8,893 bases of DNA from JBDNFP01 sp041689775 (GCA_041689775.1 JBDNFP010000144.1:1-8893), one strand, 5' to 3'. Shown: positions 1 through 7,654, numbered from the stretch's first letter. The notes: generated by a model not told the origin, from the sequence alone. Numbers and translations: made by a program.

Positions 1-112
1 ACTCAACCATTTCGCCCTAAAAGGGAAAATATACATCAAGGCTATTCAAGCCGCTTTCAAAGAACTAGAACTACTCAAACTAAAACACACAGGCAATATT
101 TCCTTTGGATAA
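1..112 (+). CDS. 3' end of an unrecognised protein (partial)
   Basis: Reading from base 2, an open frame of 36 codons runs from the window edge to a TAA at 110-112. The encoded tail is rich in Lys, Leu and Ala (for example KAIQAAFKELELLKLK) and would form an amphipathic helix before a short TGNISFG end. I do not recognise the family. The frame has no start inside the window, so this is the C-terminus of a gene lying to the left. The next gene, mutL, begins 149 bases downstream across A+T-rich DNA, so the two are probably separate transcription units. The call rests on the protein-like composition of one short frame; a chance open frame cannot be excluded. Confidence 0.45.
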   Translation, partial: LNHFALKGKIYIKAIQAAFKELELLKLKHTGNISFG

Positions 113-261
113 AAACAGACTTGCGTAACATCAATTAATAATATAACAATTTATTAAAACATATGCTCACAGTACCTACTTGAAATATTTTGTGTTAGTC
201 AAAGTAGAATAAAAAGTTATTATATTGTTGTAAGTGAAATTCGAAAAAATAAAACAGAGGA

Positions 262-2139
262 ATGACCACATCTGACATCATACATTTATTACCCGATTCA
301 ATCGCTAATCAGATAGCAGCGGGTGAGGTGGTGCAGCGTCCTGCTTCGGTAGTGAAAGAATTATTGGAGAATGCCATCGATGCCCGCGCTCACAATGTGC
401 AGGTAATTATTCGGGATGCGGGGAAAACCCTGATCCAAATCATCGATGACGGTACCGGGATGTCTGAAACGGATGCCCGGATGTCCTTTGAACGGCATGC
501 TACCTCCAAAATCAGAAATTCTGATGATCTGTTCAGGATTAAAACCATGGGTTTCCGGGGGGAAGCCCTGGCGTCTATTGCGGCAGTTGCGCAAGTGGAG
601 TTACGTACTCGCCGGTCTGCTGACGAGCTGGGTATCATGATCCGAATGGAAGGATCAGAGTTAAAAACTCAGGAGTCGGTGGCTACCCTACCGGGAACCA
701 ACCTGTTGGTAAAGAATCTTTTCTTCAACGTACCTGCGCGTCGAAATTTCCTGAAATCGAATTCTGTGGAGATGCGGCATGTACTCGATGAATTTCAGCG
801 AGTAGCGCTAGCGCATCCAGAAGTAAGCTTTTCGCTTTACCACAACGACGTGGAGGTATATAACCTGTTTTCCGGAAAACTGGTGCGGCGTATTGTGGAT
901 ATGTTTGGCAAAAACTATCGCGAACAGCTGGTGTTCTGCCAGGAAGATACTTCCTACGTAAGCGTTAGAGGGTATATCGGTAAACCGGAGTTTGCCCGTA
1001 AAACCCGGGGCGAGCAATACTTCTTCGTTAACGAGCGGTACATCAAGCACAGCTACCTTCACCACGCGGTGATCAGTGCCTACGAAGGGGCTATTCCTGA
1101 AGGAAGCCACCCGTTCTACGTGCTTTTTATTGAAATAGATCCTTCTCACGTGGACATAAATATCCACCCGACCAAGACAGAAATCAAATTTGACGATGAG
1201 CGGTCGGTGTATGCCATCATTCTGGCGGCTGTTCGGAAGGCGATCGGGGTTTATAATTTGAATCCTCCCATTGATTTTGAAGATAACGTCAATTTCCTGA
1301 ACCAGCGGCCCCGGCCAGCCGAGGTATTGCCGCAGGCTGTTCAGCCCGACTGGGCCGCGCAGCCTAAGGACAATCAAAAGCGACAGCAGGGTAATCTGAC
1401 CAACTGGAATAAGCTATTTGAAGGCCTGAAAAGCCCGAACGAAGAAGCACGGGAACAGGCGGCTATTGAGCTAGACGAAGCTGTTTCGTCGCGCCCCTCG
1501 TACCAGCAGCAGGCAGTTACCCTGGCGAGCAAAGTCAATCGGCTTACTTCTGATACCATAGCTTTACCGGATACTGAGGCGATACTGTTTCAACTGCACA
1601 ACCGCTTTGTGCTTTATCAGATAAAGGAAGGAGTGATGCTTATTGATCAAAAACTGGCCTACGAGCGTATTTTGTACGAGCGGTACCGTCAGATGCTTAC
1701 GAAGCGCAATGGCTCCTGCCAGCAGCTGTTGTTTCCCAAGACCATCCGGCTTGTGCCAACGGACATGCAGCTGGTGCGTGATACCAAAGATGAAATACGG
1801 GCCTTAGGATTTGAATTTGATGAGCTTGGCCCGCACGAGCTGGTGGTTCGGGGAATTCCGGCCGACTTACCCGACGAAAGTGAGCAGGATTTGTTTGAAG
1901 AACTGGTTGAACAGCTCAAAAAGAGCTATTCGGAACTTAAACTAAATAAGCCCGATAGTCTGGCAAGGTCGCTCGCCCGGCGTTTTTCGTCACGTTATGT
2001 GGTAAAACTATCCATGATAGAGATCCATACTGTTGTTAATCAGCTTTTTACGTCGTCAGATCCTAACCGGACTCCCGGCGGCGAACCGATCATTGTAATG
2101 CTCACGATGGATAAGTTGAGTGCATTATTTAAAGCTTAA
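262..2139 (+). CDS. mutL: DNA mismatch repair protein MutL
   Basis: MutL couples mismatch recognition by MutS to strand removal. The 625-residue product has the usual size and layout. The N-terminal GHKL ATPase shows the NAIDA helix with catalytic Glu36 and Asn37, DDGTGM at 62-67, GFRGEALASIA at 97-107 and GT at 145-146. The transducer domain ends with HPTKTEIKF at 302-310. A Gln/Pro-rich linker follows (about 345-430), then the C-terminal dimerisation domain. The start is well supported because the protein opens as MutL normally does (SDIIHLLPDSIANQIAAGEVV); AGAGG sits almost against the ATG and is too close to be a good Shine-Dalgarno site. Oddity: the endonuclease motif DQHA(X)2E(X)4E reads DQKLAYERILYE at 462-473, and the C-terminal CPHGRP-type motif reads RTPGGEP near 603-609, so metal binding and nicking may be lost or altered. 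The identity itself is secure. Confidence 0.97.
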   Translation: MTTSDIIHLLPDSIANQIAAGEVVQRPASVVKELLENAIDARAHNVQVIIRDAGKTLIQIIDDGTGMSETDARMSFERHATSKIRNSDDLFRIKTMGFRGEALASIAAVAQVELRTRRSADELGIMIRMEGSELKTQESVATLPGTNLLVKNLFFNVPARRNFLKSNSVEMRHVLDEFQRVALAHPEVSFSLYHNDVEVYNLFSGKLVRRIVDMFGKNYREQLVFCQEDTSYVSVRGYIGKPEFARKTRGEQYFFVNERYIKHSYLHHAVISAYEGAIPEGSHPFYVLFIEIDPSHVDINIHPTKTEIKFDDERSVYAIILAAVRKAIGVYNLNPPIDFEDNVNFLNQRPRPAEVLPQAVQPDWAAQPKDNQKRQQGNLTNWNKLFEGLKSPNEEAREQAAIELDEAVSSRPSYQQQAVTLASKVNRLTSDTIALPDTEAILFQLHNRFVLYQIKEGVMLIDQKLAYERILYERYRQMLTKRNGSCQQLLFPKTIRLVPTDMQLVRDTKDEIRALGFEFDELGPHELVVRGIPADLPDESEQDLFEELVEQLKKSYSELKLNKPDSLARSLARRFSSRYVVKLSMIEIHTVVNQLFTSSDPNRTPGGEPIIVMLTMDKLSALFKA

Positions 2140-2198
2140 CGAAACGAAAAGGGTTATCTAACCGTTACAATTCTAATTTCCATAGCAACCACCTATCC

Positions 2199-2984
2199 AT
2201 GTTTTCGCTGACACCGACAGTACGTAATTTACTGATATTAAATGTTGTATTTTTTATCGTAGATGCGTACATTATAAATCTTACTCAGGGTCTTGCCTTA
2301 CGATCGTTGTTGTCGCCGGCATTTATGCCTTACCAATTTGTGTCCTACATGTTTTTACATGGTAGTTTCGGACACTTGTTTAGTAATATGTTTGGTCTGA
2401 TCATTTTCGGGCCATTGCTTGAAAGGATGTGGGGTGTCAGACGGTTTCTGATCTTTTATTTCGTGACCGGAATCGGGGCAGGGTTACTATTTTCGGCCAT
2501 CGACTACTACGAAACTACACAGTTGCAGGAAGCCGTACAGGTATACGTGCAATACCCAAGTCCAGAAGGACTTGTTGACTTTATGAGTCAGTATGCGAAA
2601 GGATTCTATCAGGCAAATCTTGATTTCTTAAATAAGTTTGAAGAAAGTCCCAAAGACCGACGCTATATTGAGGATAGCATCAACTTTGTGAAAGAATATT
2701 ATCAACAACAGGTAAATATTCCGATGGTAGGGGCTTCGGGAGCAATTTTTGGAATTCTGATGGCGTTTGGGTTGTTATTTCCTAACACAGAACTTTTCTT
2801 ATTATTTTTTCCGTTTCCGATCAAGGCGAAGTATTTTGTGGCTTTTTATGGACTATACGAGTTGTATCAAGGCATACAGAATGCACAGTCAGACAACATA
2901 GCACACTTTGCCCATATCGGGGGTATGATATTTGCATTCATTCTGTTACGGATATGGGGTTCGGATAGAAATAAATTTTTTTAA
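2199..2984 (+). CDS. Rhomboid family intramembrane serine protease (first of a pair)
   Basis: Rhomboids are membrane proteases that cleave transmembrane substrates with a Ser-His dyad. This 261-residue protein has about six hydrophobic segments. It carries HGSFGHLFSNM at 54-64 (His54, His59 and Asn63, the oxyanion-side residues), the nucleophile motif GASG with Ser180, and AHFAHIGG with the probable catalytic His239. All active-site residues are present, so it should be active. A hydrophilic stretch of about 75 residues (roughly 101-175), rich in Tyr, Gln, Glu and Lys, sits between the third membrane segment and the one carrying the serine; this is long for that loop. The gene starts 59 bases after mutL, so read-through from mutL is possible. 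It ends 3 bases before a second rhomboid gene. The substrate is unknown. The start was chosen as the ATG just before the first membrane segment; there is no clear ribosome-binding site. Confidence 0.93.
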   Translation: MFSLTPTVRNLLILNVVFFIVDAYIINLTQGLALRSLLSPAFMPYQFVSYMFLHGSFGHLFSNMFGLIIFGPLLERMWGVRRFLIFYFVTGIGAGLLFSAIDYYETTQLQEAVQVYVQYPSPEGLVDFMSQYAKGFYQANLDFLNKFEESPKDRRYIEDSINFVKEYYQQQVNIPMVGASGAIFGILMAFGLLFPNTELFLLFFPFPIKAKYFVAFYGLYELYQGIQNAQSDNIAHFAHIGGMIFAFILLRIWGSDRNKFF

Positions 2985-2987
2985 TCA

Positions 2988-3905
2988 ATGAGTGGAATTT
3001 TTGATGATTTCCGGAGGGAGTTTACCAAAACAGACAATACACTGGTGAGAATTATTCTCATCAACACGGTGGTATTTTTAAGTCTGTTGCTGGTTAAGGT
3101 AATCTTCACCCTCGGACAATCATCCGAGGCTTATGTGTGGTTGGTTGACATGCTGCGGTTGCCGGCTTCTCCCCGGGAGTTTATTTACAAGCCGTGGACG
3201 ATTGTGACCTATTTTTTTACGCATGAGGAGATATTCCATATCCTCTTCAATATGCTGTTTTTGTATTGGTTTGGTCGGTTAGTCGATGAGTATCTCGGTT
3301 CCAAACGTCTTATCGCACTGTACATCCTAGGTGGTTTGGCCGGTGGACTGGCCTACATGGGTATCTACAACCTACTACCGTATTTTCAGTCACAGGTAGC
3401 AGGTTCGCAGATGTTGGGTGCCTCAGCGGCGGCCTTCTCCGTAGCGGTGGGAGCTTCCACACTTTTACCCAATTATACTTTCAACCTCATTTTTCTGGGC
3501 CCCGTCCGGATCAAGTACATTGCTTTCTTCTACATAGTGCTTTCGCTGGCGCAATCCATCGGACCCAATGCCGGAGGGAATCTTGCGCACCTCGGTGGCG
3601 CACTTACGGGGTATATGTTCATCAAACTGTTGCAGGGAGGAACCGATCTAGGGAAGCCATTATACGCCTTCATGGAGTTTTGGACAAAATTGTTTCGGCG
3701 GCGTCCGCCCATGCGGGTTACGTACCGTCAGAAAGAAGTACATCGTAGCACCACCTTCTATTCTTCGGCTACCTCGCCTACTGCGGTCGAAATGCCTGAT
3801 CAGGACGAAATAGACGCGATTTTGGACAAGATTTCGAAGTCGGGATACGAAAGTCTGACGAAGGAGGAAAAGCAGAAACTCTTCAAAGCCAGTCAACAAA
3901 AGTAA
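2988..3905 (+). CDS. Rhomboid family protease with cytoplasmic C-terminal tail (second of the pair)
   Basis: A 305-residue rhomboid. It shows THEEIFHILFNM (His79, His84, Asn88), the nucleophile motif GASAA with Ser146, and NLAHLGGALTGY with His201 as the probable dyad histidine. Ala replaces the Gly that usually follows the serine (GxSG), so activity is likely but not certain. After the last membrane helix (about 200-215) comes a basic linker containing FRRRPP and then an acidic/basic C-terminal helix pair (about 270-303, DEIDAILDKISKSG and LTKEEKQKLFKAS). From memory, Bacteroidota rhomboids often carry such a tail (a DUF6576-like domain); the name needs a profile search. Only 3 bases separate the ATG from the stop of the first rhomboid gene, so translation is probably coupled and the two products may act together. 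A pseudo-protease role is possible but less likely, because the serine and histidines are kept. Confidence 0.93.
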   Translation: MSGIFDDFRREFTKTDNTLVRIILINTVVFLSLLLVKVIFTLGQSSEAYVWLVDMLRLPASPREFIYKPWTIVTYFFTHEEIFHILFNMLFLYWFGRLVDEYLGSKRLIALYILGGLAGGLAYMGIYNLLPYFQSQVAGSQMLGASAAAFSVAVGASTLLPNYTFNLIFLGPVRIKYIAFFYIVLSLAQSIGPNAGGNLAHLGGALTGYMFIKLLQGGTDLGKPLYAFMEFWTKLFRRRPPMRVTYRQKEVHRSTTFYSSATSPTAVEMPDQDEIDAILDKISKSGYESLTKEEKQKLFKASQQK

Positions 3906-3934
3906 TAAGGGGTTTTATAGCCACTCTTTTTTTC

Positions 3935-3980
3935 TAACTTTAAACACTTTTTGGTTTACGTTAGTTAAATCAACATATTG
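3935..3980 (+). promoter_or_regulatory. Candidate dxs promoter region
   Basis: The 95-base gap before dxs is A+T-rich and has two partial matches to the Bacteroidota promoter pattern TTTG / TAnnTTTG. One is TAACTTTA at 3935-3942, with TTTT at 3913-3916 about 18 bases upstream. The other is TTTG at 3950-3953 followed 22 bases later by TATTG at 3976-3980. Neither is complete, and I cannot choose between them. The gap size makes an independent promoter for dxs plausible. AAAAGG at 3994-3999 could serve as a weak ribosome-binding site but is very close to the ATG. Confidence 0.25.
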
Positions 3981-4000
3981 AACCAATTCAAATAAAAGGT

Positions 4001-5935
4001 ATGCTTATTACCCCCGGAAAACTACTGGCTGGTATTAATTCACCTGAGGACTTGCGAAAATTAAACCGCGCCGAGCTCCCCCAGGTTTGTAATGAATTGC
4101 GCCAGTACATTATTGATAACGTATCGGTATATGGTGGCCATTTTGGTGCCAGTTTGGGCGTGGTAGAACTCACCGTTGCACTTCACTATATATTTAACAC
4201 TCCCGACGATCAATTGGTATGGGATGTGGGGCATCAGGCCTACGGACACAAAATATTGACCGGACGAAAAGAGAATTTTCATACAAATCGCGTACACGGA
4301 GGACTATCTGGTTTTCCGAAGCGCAAAGAAAGTGAATACGACGCCTTCGGAGTGGGTCACTCGTCTACTTCTATATCCGCCGCTTTGGGAATGGCCGTGG
4401 CTTCTACGCTTGAAAATAATCGTCAACGGCAGCACATTGCCATTATTGGTGACGGCGCCATGACGGCAGGTTTGGCCTTTGAAGGTATGAACCACGCCGG
4501 TACGGCCGACTCCAATCTGTTGATTATCCTGAACGATAACTGCATGGCTATCGACCCCAACGTAGGTGCTTTGAAGGAGTACTTGACAGATATCACTACA
4601 TCCCACACCTACAACAAGGTGCGTGATGAAGTATGGAACCTGCTCGGCAAGATGAGTACCTTCGGAAAAAGCGCTCAGGAGATAGTTTCGAAAGTTGAAA
4701 ACGCACTCAAAGTATCGGTGTTGAAGCAGAGTAATCTCTTTGAATCCTTAGGCCTCCGCTATTTCGGACCAATTGATGGGAATGATATCGATCACATGGC
4801 CGATGTCTTGAATGACCTGAAAGATATTCCCGGACCCAAGCTATTGCACTGCCTTACTGTAAAAGGAAAAGGGTATGGTCCAGCTGAGAAAGATCAGACA
4901 AAATGGCACGCACCCGGTCTATTTGATAAGGTGACCGGCGAAATAAAAAAGAAAGTTCACGATACTCCCCAAGCCCCTAAGTACCAAGATGTTTTCGGAC
5001 ATACCATCGTGGAGTTGGCGGAGCAAAATCCTAAAATAGTGGGTATTACCCCGGCGATGCCCTCGGGTTCATCGCTGAATATTATGATGAAGGCTATGCC
5101 CGACCGCGCTTTTGACGTAGGTATTGCTGAGCAGCACGCGGTTACTTTCTCGGCTGGAATGGCCACTCGCGGCAACGTGGTCTACTGTAATATCTACTCT
5201 ACCTTCATGCAACGGGCCTACGATCAGGTGATTCATGACGTATGCATTCAGGGGTTACCAGTGATCTTCTGTCTCGACCGCGCCGGATTTGCCGGAGCCG
5301 ACGGACCAACCCACCACGGTGCTTATGACATAGCCTACATGCGTTGCGTACCCAACATGATCGTAGCAGCTCCGATGAACGAGCAGGAACTACGTAATAT
5401 GATGTACACGGCCCAGTTGGACAAGATTCAGGAAGGTACCCGAGCCTTTACGATTAGGTATCCACGCGGACAAGGTGTGATGCCCGAGTGGCGCACTCCC
5501 TTGGAGGAAGTGGAGATTGGAAAAGGTCGTAAAATTAAAGACGGCGAAGAATTAGCAATACTAACCCTTGGCCATGTAGGTAACTACGCCGTGGAGGCCT
5601 GTGAGGAGCTAGCTAAGCAAGACTTTCATATTGGTCATTACGACATGCGTTTTGTGAAGCCACTGGACGAAGAAATGCTGCACGAGATATTCCAGAAATT
5701 TGACCGCATTATTACCGTGGAAGACGGTTGCCTGCAGGGTGGCTTCGGAAGCGCTGTCATCGAGTTCATGACTGATCATGGCTATACTTCACGGATCAAA
5801 CGATTAGGTATTCCCGATCGAATTGTGGAGCACGGCGAACCCCACGAGTTACACCGCGAGTGCGCGTTTGATACTGCCGGTATTGTACGCACAGCGCAGG
5901 ATATGATTGCTGTGGATGTAAAATTAAGCTTATAG
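4001..5935 (+). CDS. dxs: 1-deoxy-D-xylulose-5-phosphate synthase
   Basis: DXS condenses pyruvate with glyceraldehyde 3-phosphate, using thiamine diphosphate, to make DXP; this is the entry step of the MEP isoprenoid pathway and also feeds thiamine and pyridoxal synthesis. The 644-residue length fits the family. The N-terminal domain has GGHFGASLG (His47), DVGHQAYGHKILTGR at 75-89 and the ThDP/Mg signature GDG at 150-152 with NDN at 178-180. The central domain has GIAEQHAVTFSAGMA with the catalytic Glu377, YSTFMQRAYDQ at 399-409, and DRAGFAGADGPTHHG at 426-440 for substrate binding. RYPRG at 486-490 and a transketolase C-terminal domain (about 515-635, with EDGCLQGGFG) follow. All key residues are intact. 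The gene stands 95 bases after the rhomboid pair and probably has its own promoter; a hairpin 111 bases downstream would end the transcript. Confidence 0.97.
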   Translation: MLITPGKLLAGINSPEDLRKLNRAELPQVCNELRQYIIDNVSVYGGHFGASLGVVELTVALHYIFNTPDDQLVWDVGHQAYGHKILTGRKENFHTNRVHGGLSGFPKRKESEYDAFGVGHSSTSISAALGMAVASTLENNRQRQHIAIIGDGAMTAGLAFEGMNHAGTADSNLLIILNDNCMAIDPNVGALKEYLTDITTSHTYNKVRDEVWNLLGKMSTFGKSAQEIVSKVENALKVSVLKQSNLFESLGLRYFGPIDGNDIDHMADVLNDLKDIPGPKLLHCLTVKGKGYGPAEKDQTKWHAPGLFDKVTGEIKKKVHDTPQAPKYQDVFGHTIVELAEQNPKIVGITPAMPSGSSLNIMMKAMPDRAFDVGIAEQHAVTFSAGMATRGNVVYCNIYSTFMQRAYDQVIHDVCIQGLPVIFCLDRAGFAGADGPTHHGAYDIAYMRCVPNMIVAAPMNEQELRNMMYTAQLDKIQEGTRAFTIRYPRGQGVMPEWRTPLEEVEIGKGRKIKDGEELAILTLGHVGNYAVEACEELAKQDFHIGHYDMRFVKPLDEEMLHEIFQKFDRIITVEDGCLQGGFGSAVIEFMTDHGYTSRIKRLGIPDRIVEHGEPHELHRECAFDTAGIVRTAQDMIAVDVKLSL

Positions 5936-6046
5936 GTTGCCGTTAGGTTATAGGTATCAGCGATCTGTAAATTATTGCTAGGTACATCTAATCTAAAGAC
6001 TCAATCGCATTTTTACGGTAGTACTGAGTAAAGCGACATAATATAT

Positions 6047-6085
6047 GCAATAGAGGAATGGCCGTTTTGGTCATTCCTCTATTGC
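6047..6085 (+). terminator. 17-bp hairpin downstream of dxs, probable intrinsic terminator
   Basis: The left arm at 6047-6063 (GCAATAGAGGAATGGCC) pairs with 6069-6085 over 17 base pairs, with one G-U pair near the loop and a 5-base loop GTTTT. The core is followed by ATTGCTTTA, a modest T-rich tail, and is preceded by an A+T-rich stretch. It lies 111 bases after the dxs stop and 141 bases before the next start, on the same strand, which fits a terminator insulating the two genes. The weak T-tract leaves room for another role, such as an mRNA 3'-end stabiliser. Confidence 0.7.
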
Positions 6086-6162
6086 TTTACAGGCCTTTGG
6101 TTTTGCCTGGATTTGATTCATTCTCAATTCATTTCCACTTTTCTTAAGGTAGGGATAGCCGG

Positions 6163-6194
6163 TTTGTCGTCTTATTAGGTACAAATACTATAAT
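6163..6194 (+). promoter_or_regulatory. Candidate promoter of the Gfo/Idh/MocA oxidoreductase gene
   Basis: TTTG at 6163-6166 (extended as TTGTCG to 6169) is followed 19 bases later by an exact TATAAT at 6189-6194. The overlapping TACTATAA at 6186-6193 sits 19 bases after TTTG, the spacing expected of the Bacteroidota TTTG/TAnnTTTG pattern. Transcription would start around 6200, giving a leader of about 25 bases before the ATG at 6227. It lies after the hairpin at 6047-6085, so the gene would be transcribed on its own. Confidence 0.4.
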
Positions 6195-6226
6195 TAACTC
6201 TACGTACTATCCTAAAACTTTCATTC

Positions 6227-7522
6227 ATGGAAAAAGAAAATCAGGTTTCCCGGAGAAACTTCATCAAAAACTCGGCGGGAGCAGCCGTTATATTGACCTT
6301 ACCCACGATTATCCCTGCCAGCGCCTTTGGGGCTAATGATCGTGTACGCGTGGCTGTGTTGGGCGTTAATGGACGGGGCCAAAACCACATTCAGGGCTTT
6401 TCGGCACTGAGTAATGTAGAGTTGGCTACGATCTGCGATCCAGACAAAGTAATACTGGAAAAACGCGCCGGCGAGTACGAGAAAAAGTATGGTAAAAAAG
6501 TACAGATCGAGCAGGACCTTCGGAAGGTATTCGACGATAAGTCCATTGATGCCGTAAGCATTGCCACGCCCAACCACTGGCACGCATTGGCCACCATTTG
6601 GGCTTGTCAGGCTGGTAAGGATGTGTACGTAGAGAAGCCCGGCTCGCATAATTTTGTAGAAGGCCGTAAGATTATCGAAGCTGCCACTAAATACAAGCGC
6701 ATCGTGCAGCATGGCGTGCAGCTACGTAGCTCCGAGGCCATGAAGGAGGCAGTAAAGCACCTGCGCGATGGCCTGATCGGCAATGTATACATGGCTCGTG
6801 GGCTGGTGTATAAGTGGCGACCCGACTTGGGCAACAAGGGCACTGAGCCCGTACCCGAAGGACTGAACTACGACCTTTGGACCGGACCGGCTGAGATGAA
6901 GCCTTTCTCCCGTAATTACGTACATTACAACTGGCACTGGCATTGGAACTACGGCAATGGCGACATTGGTAATCAGGGTATCCACGAAACCGATATGTGC
7001 ATGTGGGGACTGGGTGTAGATAGCTTCCCCGAGAAAATCACCTCGGCGGGCGGCAAATTCCTTTGGGACGACTGTCAGGAAACGCCCGAGGTACTTTCAT
7101 CTACCTATATTTACCCAAAAGAGAAAAAAATCATCGAGTTTGAGGTACGTCCCTGGATGACTAACCTCGAAGATGGAGCCGGCATTGGTAATATTTTCTA
7201 CGGCAGCGAAGGCTACATGGTTATCAAAGGCTATGACCACTACGAAACCTTCTTGGGCCGAGACCGCAAGCCCGGCCCTACCCGTAAAGCTGGTGGAGAT
7301 CACTTCAAAAACTTTATTGAGTCCGTGGTGGCCCGTGATGCTTCTAAGCTCAACGGTCCGCCTGAAACACTGCACCTGTCCTCAGGATTGGCGCACTTGG
7401 GCAACATTGCTTATCGTACCGGCCGTAACCTGACCTTCGACCCCAAAGCGGAGAAGTTTGTCAACGACAAGGAAGCCACCGCCATGCTGACCCGCAAGTA
7501 CCGCCTCCCCTTTGGAGCTTAG
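6227..7522 (+). CDS. Tat-exported Gfo/Idh/MocA family oxidoreductase
   Basis: The 431-residue product begins with a twin-arginine signal: SRRNFIK at 8-14, a hydrophobic run at about 17-34 and likely cleavage after the ASAFGA stretch. It should therefore be folded with its cofactor in the cytoplasm and exported to the periplasm. The Rossmann domain has VAVLGVNGRG at 42-51, a variant of GxGxxG with Asn48, then CDPD at 70-73, ATPNHWH at 113-119 and the family's EKP with Lys137. The C-terminal domain has an aromatic NWHWHWNYGNGD segment (235-246) and GNQGIHETDM (248-257) with His253, the usual substrate-side residues. Relatives act on sugars, inositols or oxidised glycosides with bound NAD(P); the substrate cannot be read from sequence. 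GH109-type glycosidases share the fold and Tat signal but I see no motif that points to them. The gene has no sugar-related neighbour here and is flanked by hairpins, so it appears monocistronic. Confidence 0.9.
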   Translation: MEKENQVSRRNFIKNSAGAAVILTLPTIIPASAFGANDRVRVAVLGVNGRGQNHIQGFSALSNVELATICDPDKVILEKRAGEYEKKYGKKVQIEQDLRKVFDDKSIDAVSIATPNHWHALATIWACQAGKDVYVEKPGSHNFVEGRKIIEAATKYKRIVQHGVQLRSSEAMKEAVKHLRDGLIGNVYMARGLVYKWRPDLGNKGTEPVPEGLNYDLWTGPAEMKPFSRNYVHYNWHWHWNYGNGDIGNQGIHETDMCMWGLGVDSFPEKITSAGGKFLWDDCQETPEVLSSTYIYPKEKKIIEFEVRPWMTNLEDGAGIGNIFYGSEGYMVIKGYDHYETFLGRDRKPGPTRKAGGDHFKNFIESVVARDASKLNGPPETLHLSSGLAHLGNIAYRTGRNLTFDPKAEKFVNDKEATAMLTRKYRLPFGA

Positions 7523-7596
7523 ATCAAACAACTGGGGCCAAGCTATATTATTTTTTTCAATGGACCGTATAATATGCCGGAGAATGTGTAGATAAA

Positions 7597-7654
7597 TGAT
7601 GTCATAAACAAGCAGCCCGCACTGAAAAGTGTGGGCTGCTTGTTTATGACATCA
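7597..7654. terminator. Near-perfect 27-bp hairpin with GAAA loop, probable bidirectional terminator
   Basis: Bases 7597-7623 pair with 7628-7654 over 27 base pairs with a single G-U (A-C on the other strand), closed by a GAAA tetraloop. The inner 13 bp are G+C-rich (AGCAGCCCGCACT) and are flanked by an A-rich run on the left (ATAAACA) and a T-rich run on the right (TTGTTTAT), so each strand reads as a G+C stem followed by a T-rich tail. It lies 74 bases after the plus-strand oxidoreductase gene and about 124 bases beyond the end of the minus-strand reading frame. That is the expected place for a shared terminator between convergent genes. Confidence 0.8.

Noticed and set aside
113..261. Promoter-like strings upstream of mutL (TTTTG at 188-192 and TATATTG at 221-227)
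   Set aside because: The elements are 28 bases apart, too far for the TTTG/TAnnTTTG pattern, and the region is so A+T-rich that such strings are expected by chance. A mutL promoter is likely here but cannot be placed.
808..1377. Minus-strand open frame of 189 codons inside mutL
   Set aside because: It lies fully antisense to a strongly conserved mutL coding region, has no recognisable domain, and its codon pattern is what an antisense shadow would give.
3906..3940. T-rich run after the second rhomboid as a terminator
   Set aside because: The T-run at about 3926-3933 has no stable stem before it, so an intrinsic terminator is not supported.
5936..6046. Possible small gene or riboswitch after dxs
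   Set aside because: I found no open frame with protein-like composition and no recognisable conserved RNA structure; the only clear structure is the hairpin that follows.
6299..6712. Minus-strand open frame of 137 codons inside the Gfo/Idh/MocA gene
   Set aside because: It is antisense to conserved coding sequence (Rossmann and EKP motifs) and shows no protein-like features of its own.
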